Origin: Candidatus Pacearchaeota archaeon
GTDB lineage: Archaea > Nanobdellota > Nanobdellia > Pacearchaeales > GW2011-AR1
Reading direction: 5' to 3'
Length of the DNA stretch: 16,005 nucleotides
NCBI GenBank assembly: GCA_016181905.1
Contig: JACOYM010000080.1
Span: forward strand, 1 to 16,005
The notes under the pieces were generated by a model. The model saw only the letters and a list, made by a program, of their open reading frames with translations, ran no database searches and was not told the origin of the DNA. Of this stretch, positions 5,095-11,397 are shown in pieces; the stretch's first letter is position 1, and the number at the start of each line of letters is the position of its first letter. A program made the translations under genes and the position numbers.

Positions 5095-5787
5095 CTATTT
5101 TCCCCTTCCTGTTCTGCTCGGCCTTAACAGCCCAACCTTTGCTCCAGGAGGCGCGTTTCTCTTTGCTATCTTTGATTTTATTCTCTTGCCTCTTCCAGAG
5201 CCGAAAGGATGGTCAACCGCATTCATCTTGACAGCAGATGTTCTTGGCCACAATTTATTCCTTGCCTTTTTCATGTGATGCATCTTTCCTGCCTTGGCTA
5301 TTGGCTTTTCAAGCCTGCCTGCTCCCGCAATTATTCCTATTGTCGCCCTGCATTTAACATCAAGAAATACCTCTTTTTTTGAAGGCAGCATGACTCCTAC
5401 TTTGTCTATTCTGCTTTTAGAGATAATGGCAGAGCTTCCAGATGCCCTTACAATCTTCCCGCCGTCATTTGGATGCAGCTCAATATTATATATTCTTGTT
5501 CCGACAGGGATTTCTTTTAGTGCAACTATATCCCCTGGATTGCTGCCTGCTCCAATATTTACCTTCTGCCCTTCTATCATGCCTTCATATGCAGGATTGT
5601 AAAATATCTCCCTGCCCGCCTTAATCTTCGCAAGCGGCGCAGAGTGCGCAGGCGAGTTTATCAATTTCAAAACAATTCCCTCGCCTGTTAAAAAAGGATA
5701 TTGTATTTTGTATCTAAATGCACTTTTCCTGACTCTATAAGTAAGGCTTCCATGCCCCCTCGCCCGCTGAATAATTCGTTTTCCCAT
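5095..5787 (-). CDS. rpl2: Large-subunit ribosomal protein uL2 (L2)
   Basis: This protein supports the peptidyl-transferase region and takes part in bridge B7b. The 230 residues are full length for archaea. The RNA-binding OB part includes HSAPLAKIK and NIELHPNDGGKIVRASGSSA (residues about 101-120). The SH3-like part ends in the conserved MNAVDHPFGSGRGK (188-201) with the functionally important His in VDHP, followed by RNAPPGAKVG. It begins 7 nt after the uL23 stop. The stop is TAG, followed by a 53-nt A/T-rich gap before uS19. Confidence 0.97.
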   Translation of the reverse strand: MGKRIIQRARGHGSLTYRVRKSAFRYKIQYPFLTGEGIVLKLINSPAHSAPLAKIKAGREIFYNPAYEGMIEGQKVNIGAGSNPGDIVALKEIPVGTRIYNIELHPNDGGKIVRASGSSAIISKSRIDKVGVMLPSKKEVFLDVKCRATIGIIAGAGRLEKPIAKAGKMHHMKKARNKLWPRTSAVKMNAVDHPFGSGRGKRIKSKIAKRNAPPGAKVGLLRPSRTGRGK

Positions 5788-5794
5788 TTTATTT

Positions 5795-6040
5795 TTATAT
5801 CATCCCCAGTTTAGTTGCCAGATCTATTGCAGGATTTTCCTTTTTTAATTTAACATAAGCAAACTTTTTGTTTTGCCTTATCATCACATTTATATTCTCA
5901 ACCTTTACCTTGAAAATCTCCTCTATCTCCTTCTTTATATCGGGCCTTTTCATTCTCTTGTCTACGCAGAATATGATTGTGTTTTCTGCTTCAATCAGCT
6001 TTATTGCCTTTTCACTTGTTACGGGTTTTATTATTGTCAT
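5795..6040 (-). CDS. rpl23: Large-subunit ribosomal protein uL23 (L23)
   Basis: This protein surrounds the exit tunnel and, with uL29, is the docking site for SRP and nascent-chain factors. The 81 residues match archaeal L23 from IIKPVTSEKAIKLIEAENTI through RPDIKKEIEEIFKVKVENIN to FAYVKL and the terminal TKLGMI. The ATG at 6040 is preceded by TTTAAG and no Shine-Dalgarno. The 35-nt leader after uL4 contains an 8-bp stem (6042-6049 with 6054-6061). It is followed closely by uL2. Confidence 0.96.
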   Translation of the reverse strand: MTIIKPVTSEKAIKLIEAENTIIFCVDKRMKRPDIKKEIEEIFKVKVENINVMIRQNKKFAYVKLKKENPAIDLATKLGMI

Positions 6041-6041
6041 C

Positions 6042-6086
6042 TTAAATTTTTTGAAATTTAATGAGCCAGAAAATTTTATTTTCTGG
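6042..6086. repeat. Two adjacent inverted repeats at the uL4 stop / uL23 leader
   Basis: The first has perfect 9-bp arms CCAGAAAAT and ATTTTCTGG (6066-6074 and 6078-6086) around three T, and it spans the uL4 stop codon. The second has 8-bp arms TTAAATTT and AAATTTAA (6042-6049 and 6054-6061) around four bases and lies just before the uL23 start. The first closely resembles a palindrome in spacer copy A (CAGAAAA...TTTTCTGG), which hints at a shared origin. Confidence 0.65.
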
Positions 6087-6091
6087 ATTTT
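6070..6091. repeat. 22-bp direct repeat, copy 2 (uL4 stop)
   Basis: This is identical to 5045-5066. In this copy the repeat encodes the last few Lys/Ser/Arg codons and stop of uL4 and overlaps the 9-bp-arm hairpin at 6066-6086. Confidence 0.8.
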
Positions 6092-6774
6092 TTGTCTCCT
6101 TTTGCTTCTTTTTTATCATCTTTTGTTTTCATCTTCCCTTCAATTCTTTTTTCCAAATCCTCTATTGCCTTTTCTGTGTAGACTGCCAATCTTCCAGGCT
6201 TGCCTTCTGCCAAATCCTCTATTGAAAGCTCCCCTGCCTTTTTTATGTCTATTCCGCTTAATCTGGCATTCTCGTCATCTCCAGTAACAAGCAGCATGCC
6301 CGCGCTTCTCCTGTATTTTCTGCCCCTTAACTTTCCTTTTCCTGCCCTGACAGATTTTTTCTGCAAGGCAATGCTGTAAAGATTTCCAAGAATCTTTTTC
6401 ATTGCCTCAATAAAATCTTTTGCCTTCAATCCTGTGATTTTAGACTCAATAATAAATGGGGCATTAATTTTTTCGTCCCTTATGCTTGAATATCTTTTTC
6501 TGATAGAATCTGCATTTGCAGTTGCTGCTATCGCGCTTAAGAACGCTATTTTTAATTCTTTCTTGTTTATCTTTTTCTTATTAAGCATGCTTTTAATCTT
6601 TGGGGGATGCGCCTTTCTTCCGCCTCTTGTTCCTGAAATGGTTGCGCCAATCCAAAAGAATTGTGTTCCTCTTCTCCACATTATCTTCCTTGGAATCCTT
6701 GATATTCCTTTCCCATAGGCTGTTTTCCATTTTCTTCTTGCATGCTTCAGCTGCCCGCTTGCAGAGGCCTGCAA
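6076..6774 (-). CDS. rpl4: Large-subunit ribosomal protein uL4 (L4), short N-terminus
   Basis: This protein binds domain I of 23S rRNA and lines the exit tunnel with an extended loop. That loop and core are clear: YGKGISRIPRKIMWRRGTQF, GGRKAHPPK, INKKELKIAFLSAIAATAN. The C-terminus ends in a Lys-rich tail. Only a TTG (6774) is available as a conventional start, giving 232 residues and no N-terminal strands. The open frame continues upstream to an ATT at 6825, overlapping uL3, and reads IDKSEVIKQNIKNN, which resembles the family's DVIRRAVLA helix. Initiation may therefore occur at the ATT (249 residues). Either way the first 25-30 residues of a normal L4 are absent. Confidence 0.9.
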   Translation of the reverse strand: MQASASGQLKHARRKWKTAYGKGISRIPRKIMWRRGTQFFWIGATISGTRGGRKAHPPKIKSMLNKKKINKKELKIAFLSAIAATANADSIRKRYSSIRDEKINAPFIIESKITGLKAKDFIEAMKKILGNLYSIALQKKSVRAGKGKLRGRKYRRSAGMLLVTGDDENARLSGIDIKKAGELSIEDLAEGKPGRLAVYTEKAIEDLEKRIEGKMKTKDDKKEAKGDKKSRK

Positions 6775-6803
6775 TCCTTTTATATTATTCTTTATATTTT
6801 GTT

Positions 6804-7772
6804 TTATAACCTCAGATTTATCAATTCAAAGTTTTTCTTCTCCTGCCTTTTTGTTTTTCTTGACGGGGCAGTAATCAATAACTGCCTTTTCACAGGGCCC
6901 TGCACACTCCCCCTGGCAATAGCATACTCTGTCATAATCTTGCCATATTTTCCAATTTCAACAGGCTTTTCCTTGGCTGTTTTAACATCAATTATCTTGG
7001 TGTTTGCCGTTAATCTTGTGAAAAATCCAAGCTGCCCTGCCATTGCTGTCCTGAATGTGACATATGAAGGATGCCATGGCCCCAGGCTTCCGGGCCTTCT
7101 CCTGCCCTTTTCAGATTTATGCTGCCTTAAGCTTATTCCAAACCTTTTCACAGGCCCCTGGAATCCCCTTCCCTGAGTAACCCCCCTGACATCTACAAGA
7201 GAATTCTTGCCAAATATCTCGCTGAACAAAATCTCTTTGCCGAGATTATTCTTTACAAACTCTAATTTCTCAGCCAATGTTCCGGAGATTGCAACCTCGC
7301 TTAAATCAGGTGTTTTTTTGATCTTTGTCTTGTCAACCTGGGAATAAACTATAACCCTGATATTATCATAATTATCCATCTCTTTTTCTGTCTTTTCAAT
7401 CTGCTCCTTGGCATTAGCCTTTTTTGGCAGCTTTATTTTTCTTTTCAGATTTTTGTCTGATATGTCATTTAAAATCTCTTTAGCTACAACCCCTCCCTTA
7501 TAAAATCTTGCGGACAAAATCTTAATAGGGGGGCACTCAAGAATTGTTACAGGAACGATAATCTTTTTGTCTTTTGTTATAGAATTAGCTGTATTATCTT
7601 TGACAACTGCAGAAGCCATTCCGGCTTTATATGCGATAGACCCAAGAAGGCCTTTTTTTTGCTGCGGCTGCGCTGTTATTTTTGTCCAGTTCACCCTAGG
7701 CAAAAACTTTTTTGCCCTCTTTCTCGGCCAGTATTGCAAACTCCCGCTTCTAGGTACGCTTCTCTGTGACAT
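6804..7772 (-). CDS. rpl3: Large-subunit ribosomal protein uL3 (L3)
   Basis: This protein reaches from the large-subunit surface to the peptidyl-transferase centre. The 322 residues begin with the archaeal RSGSLQYWPRKRAKKFLPRV. They contain the diagnostic TQGRGFQGPVKRFGISLRQH (residues about 199-218), GPWHPSYVTFRTAMAGQLGF and the end GSVQGPVKRQLLI. The ATG at 7772 is the first possible start, since a TAG lies four codons upstream in frame. The stop lies inside the open uL4 frame. It is the first ribosomal protein gene of the operon and has its own TATA-like box about 105 nt upstream. Confidence 0.97.
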   Translation of the reverse strand: MSQRSVPRSGSLQYWPRKRAKKFLPRVNWTKITAQPQQKKGLLGSIAYKAGMASAVVKDNTANSITKDKKIIVPVTILECPPIKILSARFYKGGVVAKEILNDISDKNLKRKIKLPKKANAKEQIEKTEKEMDNYDNIRVIVYSQVDKTKIKKTPDLSEVAISGTLAEKLEFVKNNLGKEILFSEIFGKNSLVDVRGVTQGRGFQGPVKRFGISLRQHKSEKGRRRPGSLGPWHPSYVTFRTAMAGQLGFFTRLTANTKIIDVKTAKEKPVEIGKYGKIMTEYAIARGSVQGPVKRQLLITAPSRKTKRQEKKNFELINLRL

Positions 7773-7900
7773 TTGCTGCAGCTACATAATCCAATAATAA
7801 CATTTTTTTTCATTTTTTCTACCGTGAACCTTATTCAATTTTTAACTGGATTAATCAAATTTGAGAGAAATTTAGCTTTATAAAATTTGTGTTTGTGCAT
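7773..7900 (-). promoter_or_regulatory. uL3 leader with TATA-like box
   Basis: The minus strand has a TATA-like TTTTATAAAG at 7885-7876, predicting transcription to start near 7852 and leaving a leader of about 80 nt. Within it TAATCCA (7787-7793 on the plus strand) is complementary to TGGATTA (7847-7853), and an 8-nt palindrome GCTGCAGC abuts the start codon. A leader this long is unusual here, and autogenous control of the operon is possible. The upstream gene could also read through into uL3. Confidence 0.4.
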
Positions 7901-8572
7901 TTATACTTCTATCTCCGCCTCTTTCTGCGTTTCATTCTTGTCTGCAGTTATCTTCCTTATAATCCTTCCTTTTCTTTTTGCGAGAATTCTCATCTTTTCA
8001 GGGTCTTTCTCGCCGGCAGGAAGAACAATGCTCTCGATAATATATGAGTGTGTTACCCTTGCTTTTTTGCATTCTGGAGCATCCCATAAGAAGGCATCTT
8101 TTATTTGAGGCAGATATTTTAAATCAGCCTCAAGAATGCAAAATTTGTCATCAATCTTTAAGTCTCCTGATTTCCCCGGCTTCGGCAGTTTTTTCTTTAT
8201 CTTCAGGCTAATGCCATTAGAATCAGCGTCTAAAAGCATGGCATATGCCTTTTCCGCAATATTTTTAACATCGCTGGAATTGCCTGAAAAATCATGCTCA
8301 AATAATCCCTGCCTTTTCTTTCCATTCAATCCAGAAATCTCCTCCCTGCTTAAAACAAGCCCTGAGAAGTTTGTTTCTTCAGGAGCAAGCTCTGCAGCTA
8401 ACTTTACAAAATCATTTGCATACTCAAAACTCCCATTCAGCTTAATCTTGTCCTTTTTTTTCAGAACAAGGGCAGCCCTTCCGCTATATGTTCCTTTCCC
8501 AAACCTCACAAATTGCCTGTGCGCCTCTTCATCAGCCTTTCCAAGAAATATCTTTTTTATGAAGCAATCCAT
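7901..8572 (-). CDS. Unknown 223-residue protein leading the ribosomal operon
   Basis: I do not recognise a named family. The protein is soluble and slightly basic, with no signal peptide or membrane helix. The N-terminus MDCFIKKIFLGKADEEAHRQFVRFGKG looks like a conserved compact opening. A linker rich in Gly, Asp and Ser lies around residues 90-140. The C-terminus has alternating hydrophobic strands (FCILEADLKYLPQI, THSYIIESIVLP) and ends with a basic ILAKRKGRIIRKIT segment. I have a vague recollection of similar proteins just upstream of uL3 in other DPANN genomes. It lies 128 nt upstream of uL3 in the same direction, so a ribosome- or RNA-related role is plausible from context only. Start: ATG at 8572, 15-20 nt after a predicted transcription start. 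Confidence 0.85.
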   Translation of the reverse strand: MDCFIKKIFLGKADEEAHRQFVRFGKGTYSGRAALVLKKKDKIKLNGSFEYANDFVKLAAELAPEETNFSGLVLSREEISGLNGKKRQGLFEHDFSGNSSDVKNIAEKAYAMLLDADSNGISLKIKKKLPKPGKSGDLKIDDKFCILEADLKYLPQIKDAFLWDAPECKKARVTHSYIIESIVLPAGEKDPEKMRILAKRKGRIIRKITADKNETQKEAEIEV

Positions 8573-8608
8573 TTTTTGTCCATCTATTCTCTATTATCCC
8601 AAAAGATG

Positions 8609-8618
8609 ATTTATAAAC
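8609..8618 (-). promoter_or_regulatory. TATA box for the 223-residue gene / ribosomal operon
   Basis: The minus strand reads GTTTATAAAT, about 40 nt upstream of the ATG at 8572, predicting transcription to begin near 8588 with a leader of about 16 nt. It forms a divergent pair with the plus-strand box at 8655-8664; the two are about 45 bp apart. Confidence 0.55.
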
Positions 8619-8654
8619 ATTTTCATAGGCATCCTAAATTCCAAGCATACTAAA

Positions 8655-8664
8655 GTTTTATAAA
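8655..8664 (+). promoter_or_regulatory. BRE/TATA promoter of the AI-2E-type transporter gene
   Basis: TAAAG, a B-recognition-like element, runs into TTTTATAAAT. The box centre is about 29 nt before the ATG at 8689, so the transcript should begin within a few bases of the start codon, making it leaderless or nearly so. Confidence 0.6.
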
Positions 8665-8688
8665 TTTAGATTTTCTGTATAAACTAAG

Positions 8689-9717
8689 ATGTTTGACGAA
8701 AAAGCGGTTAAAAGAATTTCTGCATTATTCTTAGTCTTGGTATTGATAATCCTCTCGTTTATAGTGGTGCGCCCCATACTTATCTCAGTAATATTGGGGT
8801 TGCTATTCGCTTATATCTTGTATCCTCTGTATGTCAAAGTTTATAGAGTTATTAAAGAAAAGAACATATCCGCATTAATAATATGTGTTGTGATTGTAGC
8901 AATAATATTCCTTCTTTTGTGGTTTATTGTCCCAATTATGATACAGCAGACATTTGATTTTTATACCTACACCCAGCGCGTTGATTTATTATCCCCAATT
9001 AAAAAATTGTTTCCAAATGTATTTAGCAGCCCTGACTTTTCTAAAGAAATATTAATATCCATGCATAATTTTGTTGGCAAGTTTGCCAGCTTTTTGTTAG
9101 AGGGATTGACAAACATCCTTCTTTCAATTCCTTTAATACTGCTCCACGTCGTTGTCATATTTTTCACGCTATTTTTTGCATTAAGGGATAATGAGATCAT
9201 AATAAGGTCATTGAAAGGCATATCCCCCCTGACTCCCGAAGCAGAAAAGAAGTTTTTTGAGCAGTCAAGGGATATAACCAGGTCTTTTATATACGGGATA
9301 CTTATAATAGGATTGGTGCAGGGCATTGTGACAGGAATAGGATTATTTATATTCAGAGTGCCAAATGCAACAATGTTCACAGTTCTTGCAGTATTAGTGG
9401 GAATATTGCCCATGATTGGGCCCATGGTAATCTGGCTGCCTGCTGGCTTATACCTATTATTATCAGGAAACACAGCATCGGGGGTGGGATTGCTTGTCTT
9501 TGGAGCTGTAATTGTTTCATTAGTCGAGCCAGTCCTGAGGCCATACATAATATCAAAAACAACAAAGATTCATCCTTTAATTGCCTTTATAGGCATGATT
9601 GGAGGCGTGTTTGTTTTCGGCATTATCGGCTTGATAATAGGGCCTTTGGTGCTGGCTTATCTTCTTATTGTGGCAGAATTCTACAAGGAAAAAAGATTTG
9701 ACAAGCTGTTTAAGTAA
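8689..9717 (+). CDS. AI-2E/PerM-family membrane transporter
   Basis: This is a polytopic membrane protein of the AI-2E exporter/UPF0118 family (PerM-like), whose members have been linked to autoinducer-2 export or ion/proton antiport. The true substrate cannot be told from sequence. The 342 residues show paired hydrophobic segments at the N-terminus (residues about 8-47 and 57-82), a long soluble loop, then the diagnostic second half. This includes ITRSFIYGILIIGLVQGIVTGI, GILPMIGPMVIWLPAGLYLLL, EPVLRPYIIS and HPLIAFIGMIGGVFVFGIIG with LIIGPLVLAYL. About eight membrane helices are expected. The length is typical. It is transcribed divergently from the ribosomal operon. Confidence 0.92.
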   Translation: MFDEKAVKRISALFLVLVLIILSFIVVRPILISVILGLLFAYILYPLYVKVYRVIKEKNISALIICVVIVAIIFLLLWFIVPIMIQQTFDFYTYTQRVDLLSPIKKLFPNVFSSPDFSKEILISMHNFVGKFASFLLEGLTNILLSIPLILLHVVVIFFTLFFALRDNEIIIRSLKGISPLTPEAEKKFFEQSRDITRSFIYGILIIGLVQGIVTGIGLFIFRVPNATMFTVLAVLVGILPMIGPMVIWLPAGLYLLLSGNTASGVGLLVFGAVIVSLVEPVLRPYIISKTTKIHPLIAFIGMIGGVFVFGIIGLIIGPLVLAYLLIVAEFYKEKRFDKLFK

Positions 9718-9733
9718 GCAGGAGAATAGACAA

Positions 9734-9796
9734 AAATCTCGCGTTTTCACAGGCGAAAACAGCAAACTATAAAAACAAGAGATTTCTTTTTTTCTG
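9734..9796 (+). terminator. Stem plus T-tract after the transporter gene
   Basis: Arms AAATCTC (9734-9740) and GAGATTT (9779-9785) enclose an inner stem GTTTTC/GAAAAC (9743-9748 with 9755-9760) and are followed by a T-rich run (9784-9796). Archaeal transcripts commonly end at T tracts. The arrangement overlaps the TATA box of the next gene, so it may serve both genes. Confidence 0.4.
9766..9775 (+). promoter_or_regulatory. TATA box for AMP phosphorylase
   Basis: ACTATAAAAA is centred about 50 nt before the ATG at 9820, predicting a start near 9795 and a leader of about 25 nt that contains the GAGG ribosome-binding site at 9807-9810. Confidence 0.45.
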
Positions 9797-9806
9797 CATG
9801 AAAAAA

Positions 9807-9810
9807 GAGG
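9807..9810 (+). promoter_or_regulatory. Ribosome-binding site for AMP phosphorylase
   Basis: GAGG sits nine bases before the ATG at 9820. The surrounding AAAAGAGGCA recurs in the leader of the 91-residue gene at 14667-14676, which also has GAGG at near-identical spacing. Confidence 0.55.
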
Positions 9811-9819
9811 CAGAAAGAA

Positions 9820-11301
9820 ATGCAGCTTAAAGTAAAGCTTCTCGGATTGCACGCAGGCAGGCCAGTCGCAATTATGCACCCAAAAACAGCCCAGATGCTG
9901 GATGTTCATGTAGATGAAAGAATTGAGGTAAAAAAGATAAAAGATAATTCAAAAAGTATTATTGCAGTTGTTGACCTTGCGCCGCGCCTTATAAATCAGG
10001 AGGAGATTGTAGTCTCAAGCGAAGTTGCTGAAACCCTCAAAATAAAAAAAGGAGAGATTGTAGATGCGAGCATTGCCCATCGCCCGGAAAGCATATACCT
10101 CATACACAGAAAGCTTGATTGTGAGAGGCTAAAAAAGGATGAGATTAAGGATATAATCACAGACATAGTTAAAAACGCGCTGACAGAGGCGGAAATTGCA
10201 TACTTTATCTCTTCTGTGTATAATTGCGGCATGACTATGCAGGAGGTTGCATGGCTTATAGAATCAATTGTTGAAACAGGGCAGAAATTAAATTTAAAGA
10301 AAAAGATTATAGCAGACAAGCACAGCATTGGCGGTGTTGCAGGAAACAGGACAACCCCGATAGTTGTGCCAATATGCGCGGCTGCTGGGTTGACAATTCC
10401 CAAGACTTCATCGAGGGCGATAACCTCTGCAGCCGGAACAGCAGATGTTATTGAAACAATTGCAAAGGTTGATTTCTCAGTAAGAGAGCTGGAAAGGATT
10501 ATTAAAAAAACAAATGCATGCCTTATCTGGGGCGGCAGCCTCGGCCTGGCGCCTGCCGACGATAAAATTATTCAGGTGGAAAGGCTTTTGAAGCTTGACC
10601 CAAAGCCCCAGCTGCTTGCATCAATCATGGCAAAAAAGATTGCTGTTGGGGCAACACATGTCTTGATAGACATTCCCTGCGGGAAGACAGCAAAGGTGAC
10701 AAAAAAAGAGGCTATCAAACTGAAAAAAAACTTCTTGGATTTATCAAGATATTTCAAAATAAAATTAGAATGTGTTTTGACGAATGGAAGCCAGCCGATT
10801 GGCAATGGAATAGGCCCTGTGCTGGAGATGAGAGATGTCCTTGCTGTCCTGAAGCAGTCCCCTTCAAGGCCTGTTGACCTGGAAAAAAAATCCCTTTTCC
10901 TTTCAGCAAGGCTTCTTGAGCTGGCAGGCAAGGCAGGAAAAGGGCAGGGAATAAAACTCGCCAGGCAGATTCTTCAGTCAGGAAATGCATTTGAAAAATT
11001 TAAAGAAATAATTTATGCGCAAAAAGGAAACTTTAACAATCTCAAGCTTGCAGAGTTTTGCTGCAGCATAAAGGCAAAAAAAAGGTGCGCAATTAAAGAG
11101 ATAGACAATAAGAAGATAAATGCCCTTGCAAGGCGCGCAGGATGCCCTGCTGACGAGGAAGCAGGATTGTATTTGCATAAACATGTCAATGATGTCGCTG
11201 AAAAAGGCGATATAATCTTGGAGATATATGCAGAATCTCGGGACAAATTAAAAGAGGCAATTGCATTTTATAAAAACACAAATCCAATTTTATTTGGCTG
11301 A
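9820..11301 (+). CDS. deoA: AMP phosphorylase
   Basis: This enzyme catalyses phosphorolysis of AMP (and CMP/UMP) to the free base and ribose-1,5-bisphosphate. It is the first step of the archaeal pentose-bisphosphate route toward ribulose bisphosphate and form III RuBisCO. At 493 residues it matches the archaeal length, with the extra N-terminal domain (about 1-85) that bacterial thymidine phosphorylases lack. The phosphorylase core carries KHSIGGVAGNRTTPIVVP (residues 167-184), covering the phosphate-binding region, and KTSSRAITSAAGTADVIET (195-213). NGSQPIGNGIGPVLE and GKAGKGQG follow. The ATG has a GAGG nine bases upstream. No ribose-1,5-bisphosphate isomerase or RuBisCO gene is in the window, so simple nucleoside salvage cannot be separated from the full pathway here. 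Confidence 0.95.
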   Translation: MQLKVKLLGLHAGRPVAIMHPKTAQMLDVHVDERIEVKKIKDNSKSIIAVVDLAPRLINQEEIVVSSEVAETLKIKKGEIVDASIAHRPESIYLIHRKLDCERLKKDEIKDIITDIVKNALTEAEIAYFISSVYNCGMTMQEVAWLIESIVETGQKLNLKKKIIADKHSIGGVAGNRTTPIVVPICAAAGLTIPKTSSRAITSAAGTADVIETIAKVDFSVRELERIIKKTNACLIWGGSLGLAPADDKIIQVERLLKLDPKPQLLASIMAKKIAVGATHVLIDIPCGKTAKVTKKEAIKLKKNFLDLSRYFKIKLECVLTNGSQPIGNGIGPVLEMRDVLAVLKQSPSRPVDLEKKSLFLSARLLELAGKAGKGQGIKLARQILQSGNAFEKFKEIIYAQKGNFNNLKLAEFCCSIKAKKRCAIKEIDNKKINALARRAGCPADEEAGLYLHKHVNDVAEKGDIILEIYAESRDKLKEAIAFYKNTNPILFG

Positions 11302-11326
11302 AAACCGAAAATTAGAGACTAAACCA

Positions 11327-11344
11327 GCGAAAGATTTATAAATA
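11327..11344 (+). promoter_or_regulatory. BRE/TATA promoter of the surface protein gene
   Basis: GCGAAAG followed by ATTTATAAATA is the best match to an archaeal promoter in the window. Transcription should begin near 11364, two bases past an in-frame TTG at 11362. This supports the ATG at 11398 as the real start, with a leader of about 34 nt. Confidence 0.65.
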
Positions 11345-11397
11345 AGGTTTTTTTAGATTAATTGCATAAAAAAGAGTGTGCTAAGAGAATAAAGAGG

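Noticed and set aside
7703..7820. Minus-strand frame of about 40 codons starting MKKNVIIGLCSCSKCH in the uL3 leader
   Set aside because: The Cys cluster looked like a metal-binding micropeptide, but the frame overlaps the conserved uL3 N-terminus and most of its codons are simply uL3 codons out of frame.
8967..9548. Minus-strand 193-codon open frame inside the transporter gene
   Set aside because: It is antisense to a well-supported AI-2E-family protein, has no recognisable domain and no promoter.
11362..11397. TTG start at 11362 for the surface protein (12 extra residues)
   Set aside because: It falls at or before the predicted transcription start and would put extra basic residues ahead of an already complete signal peptide.
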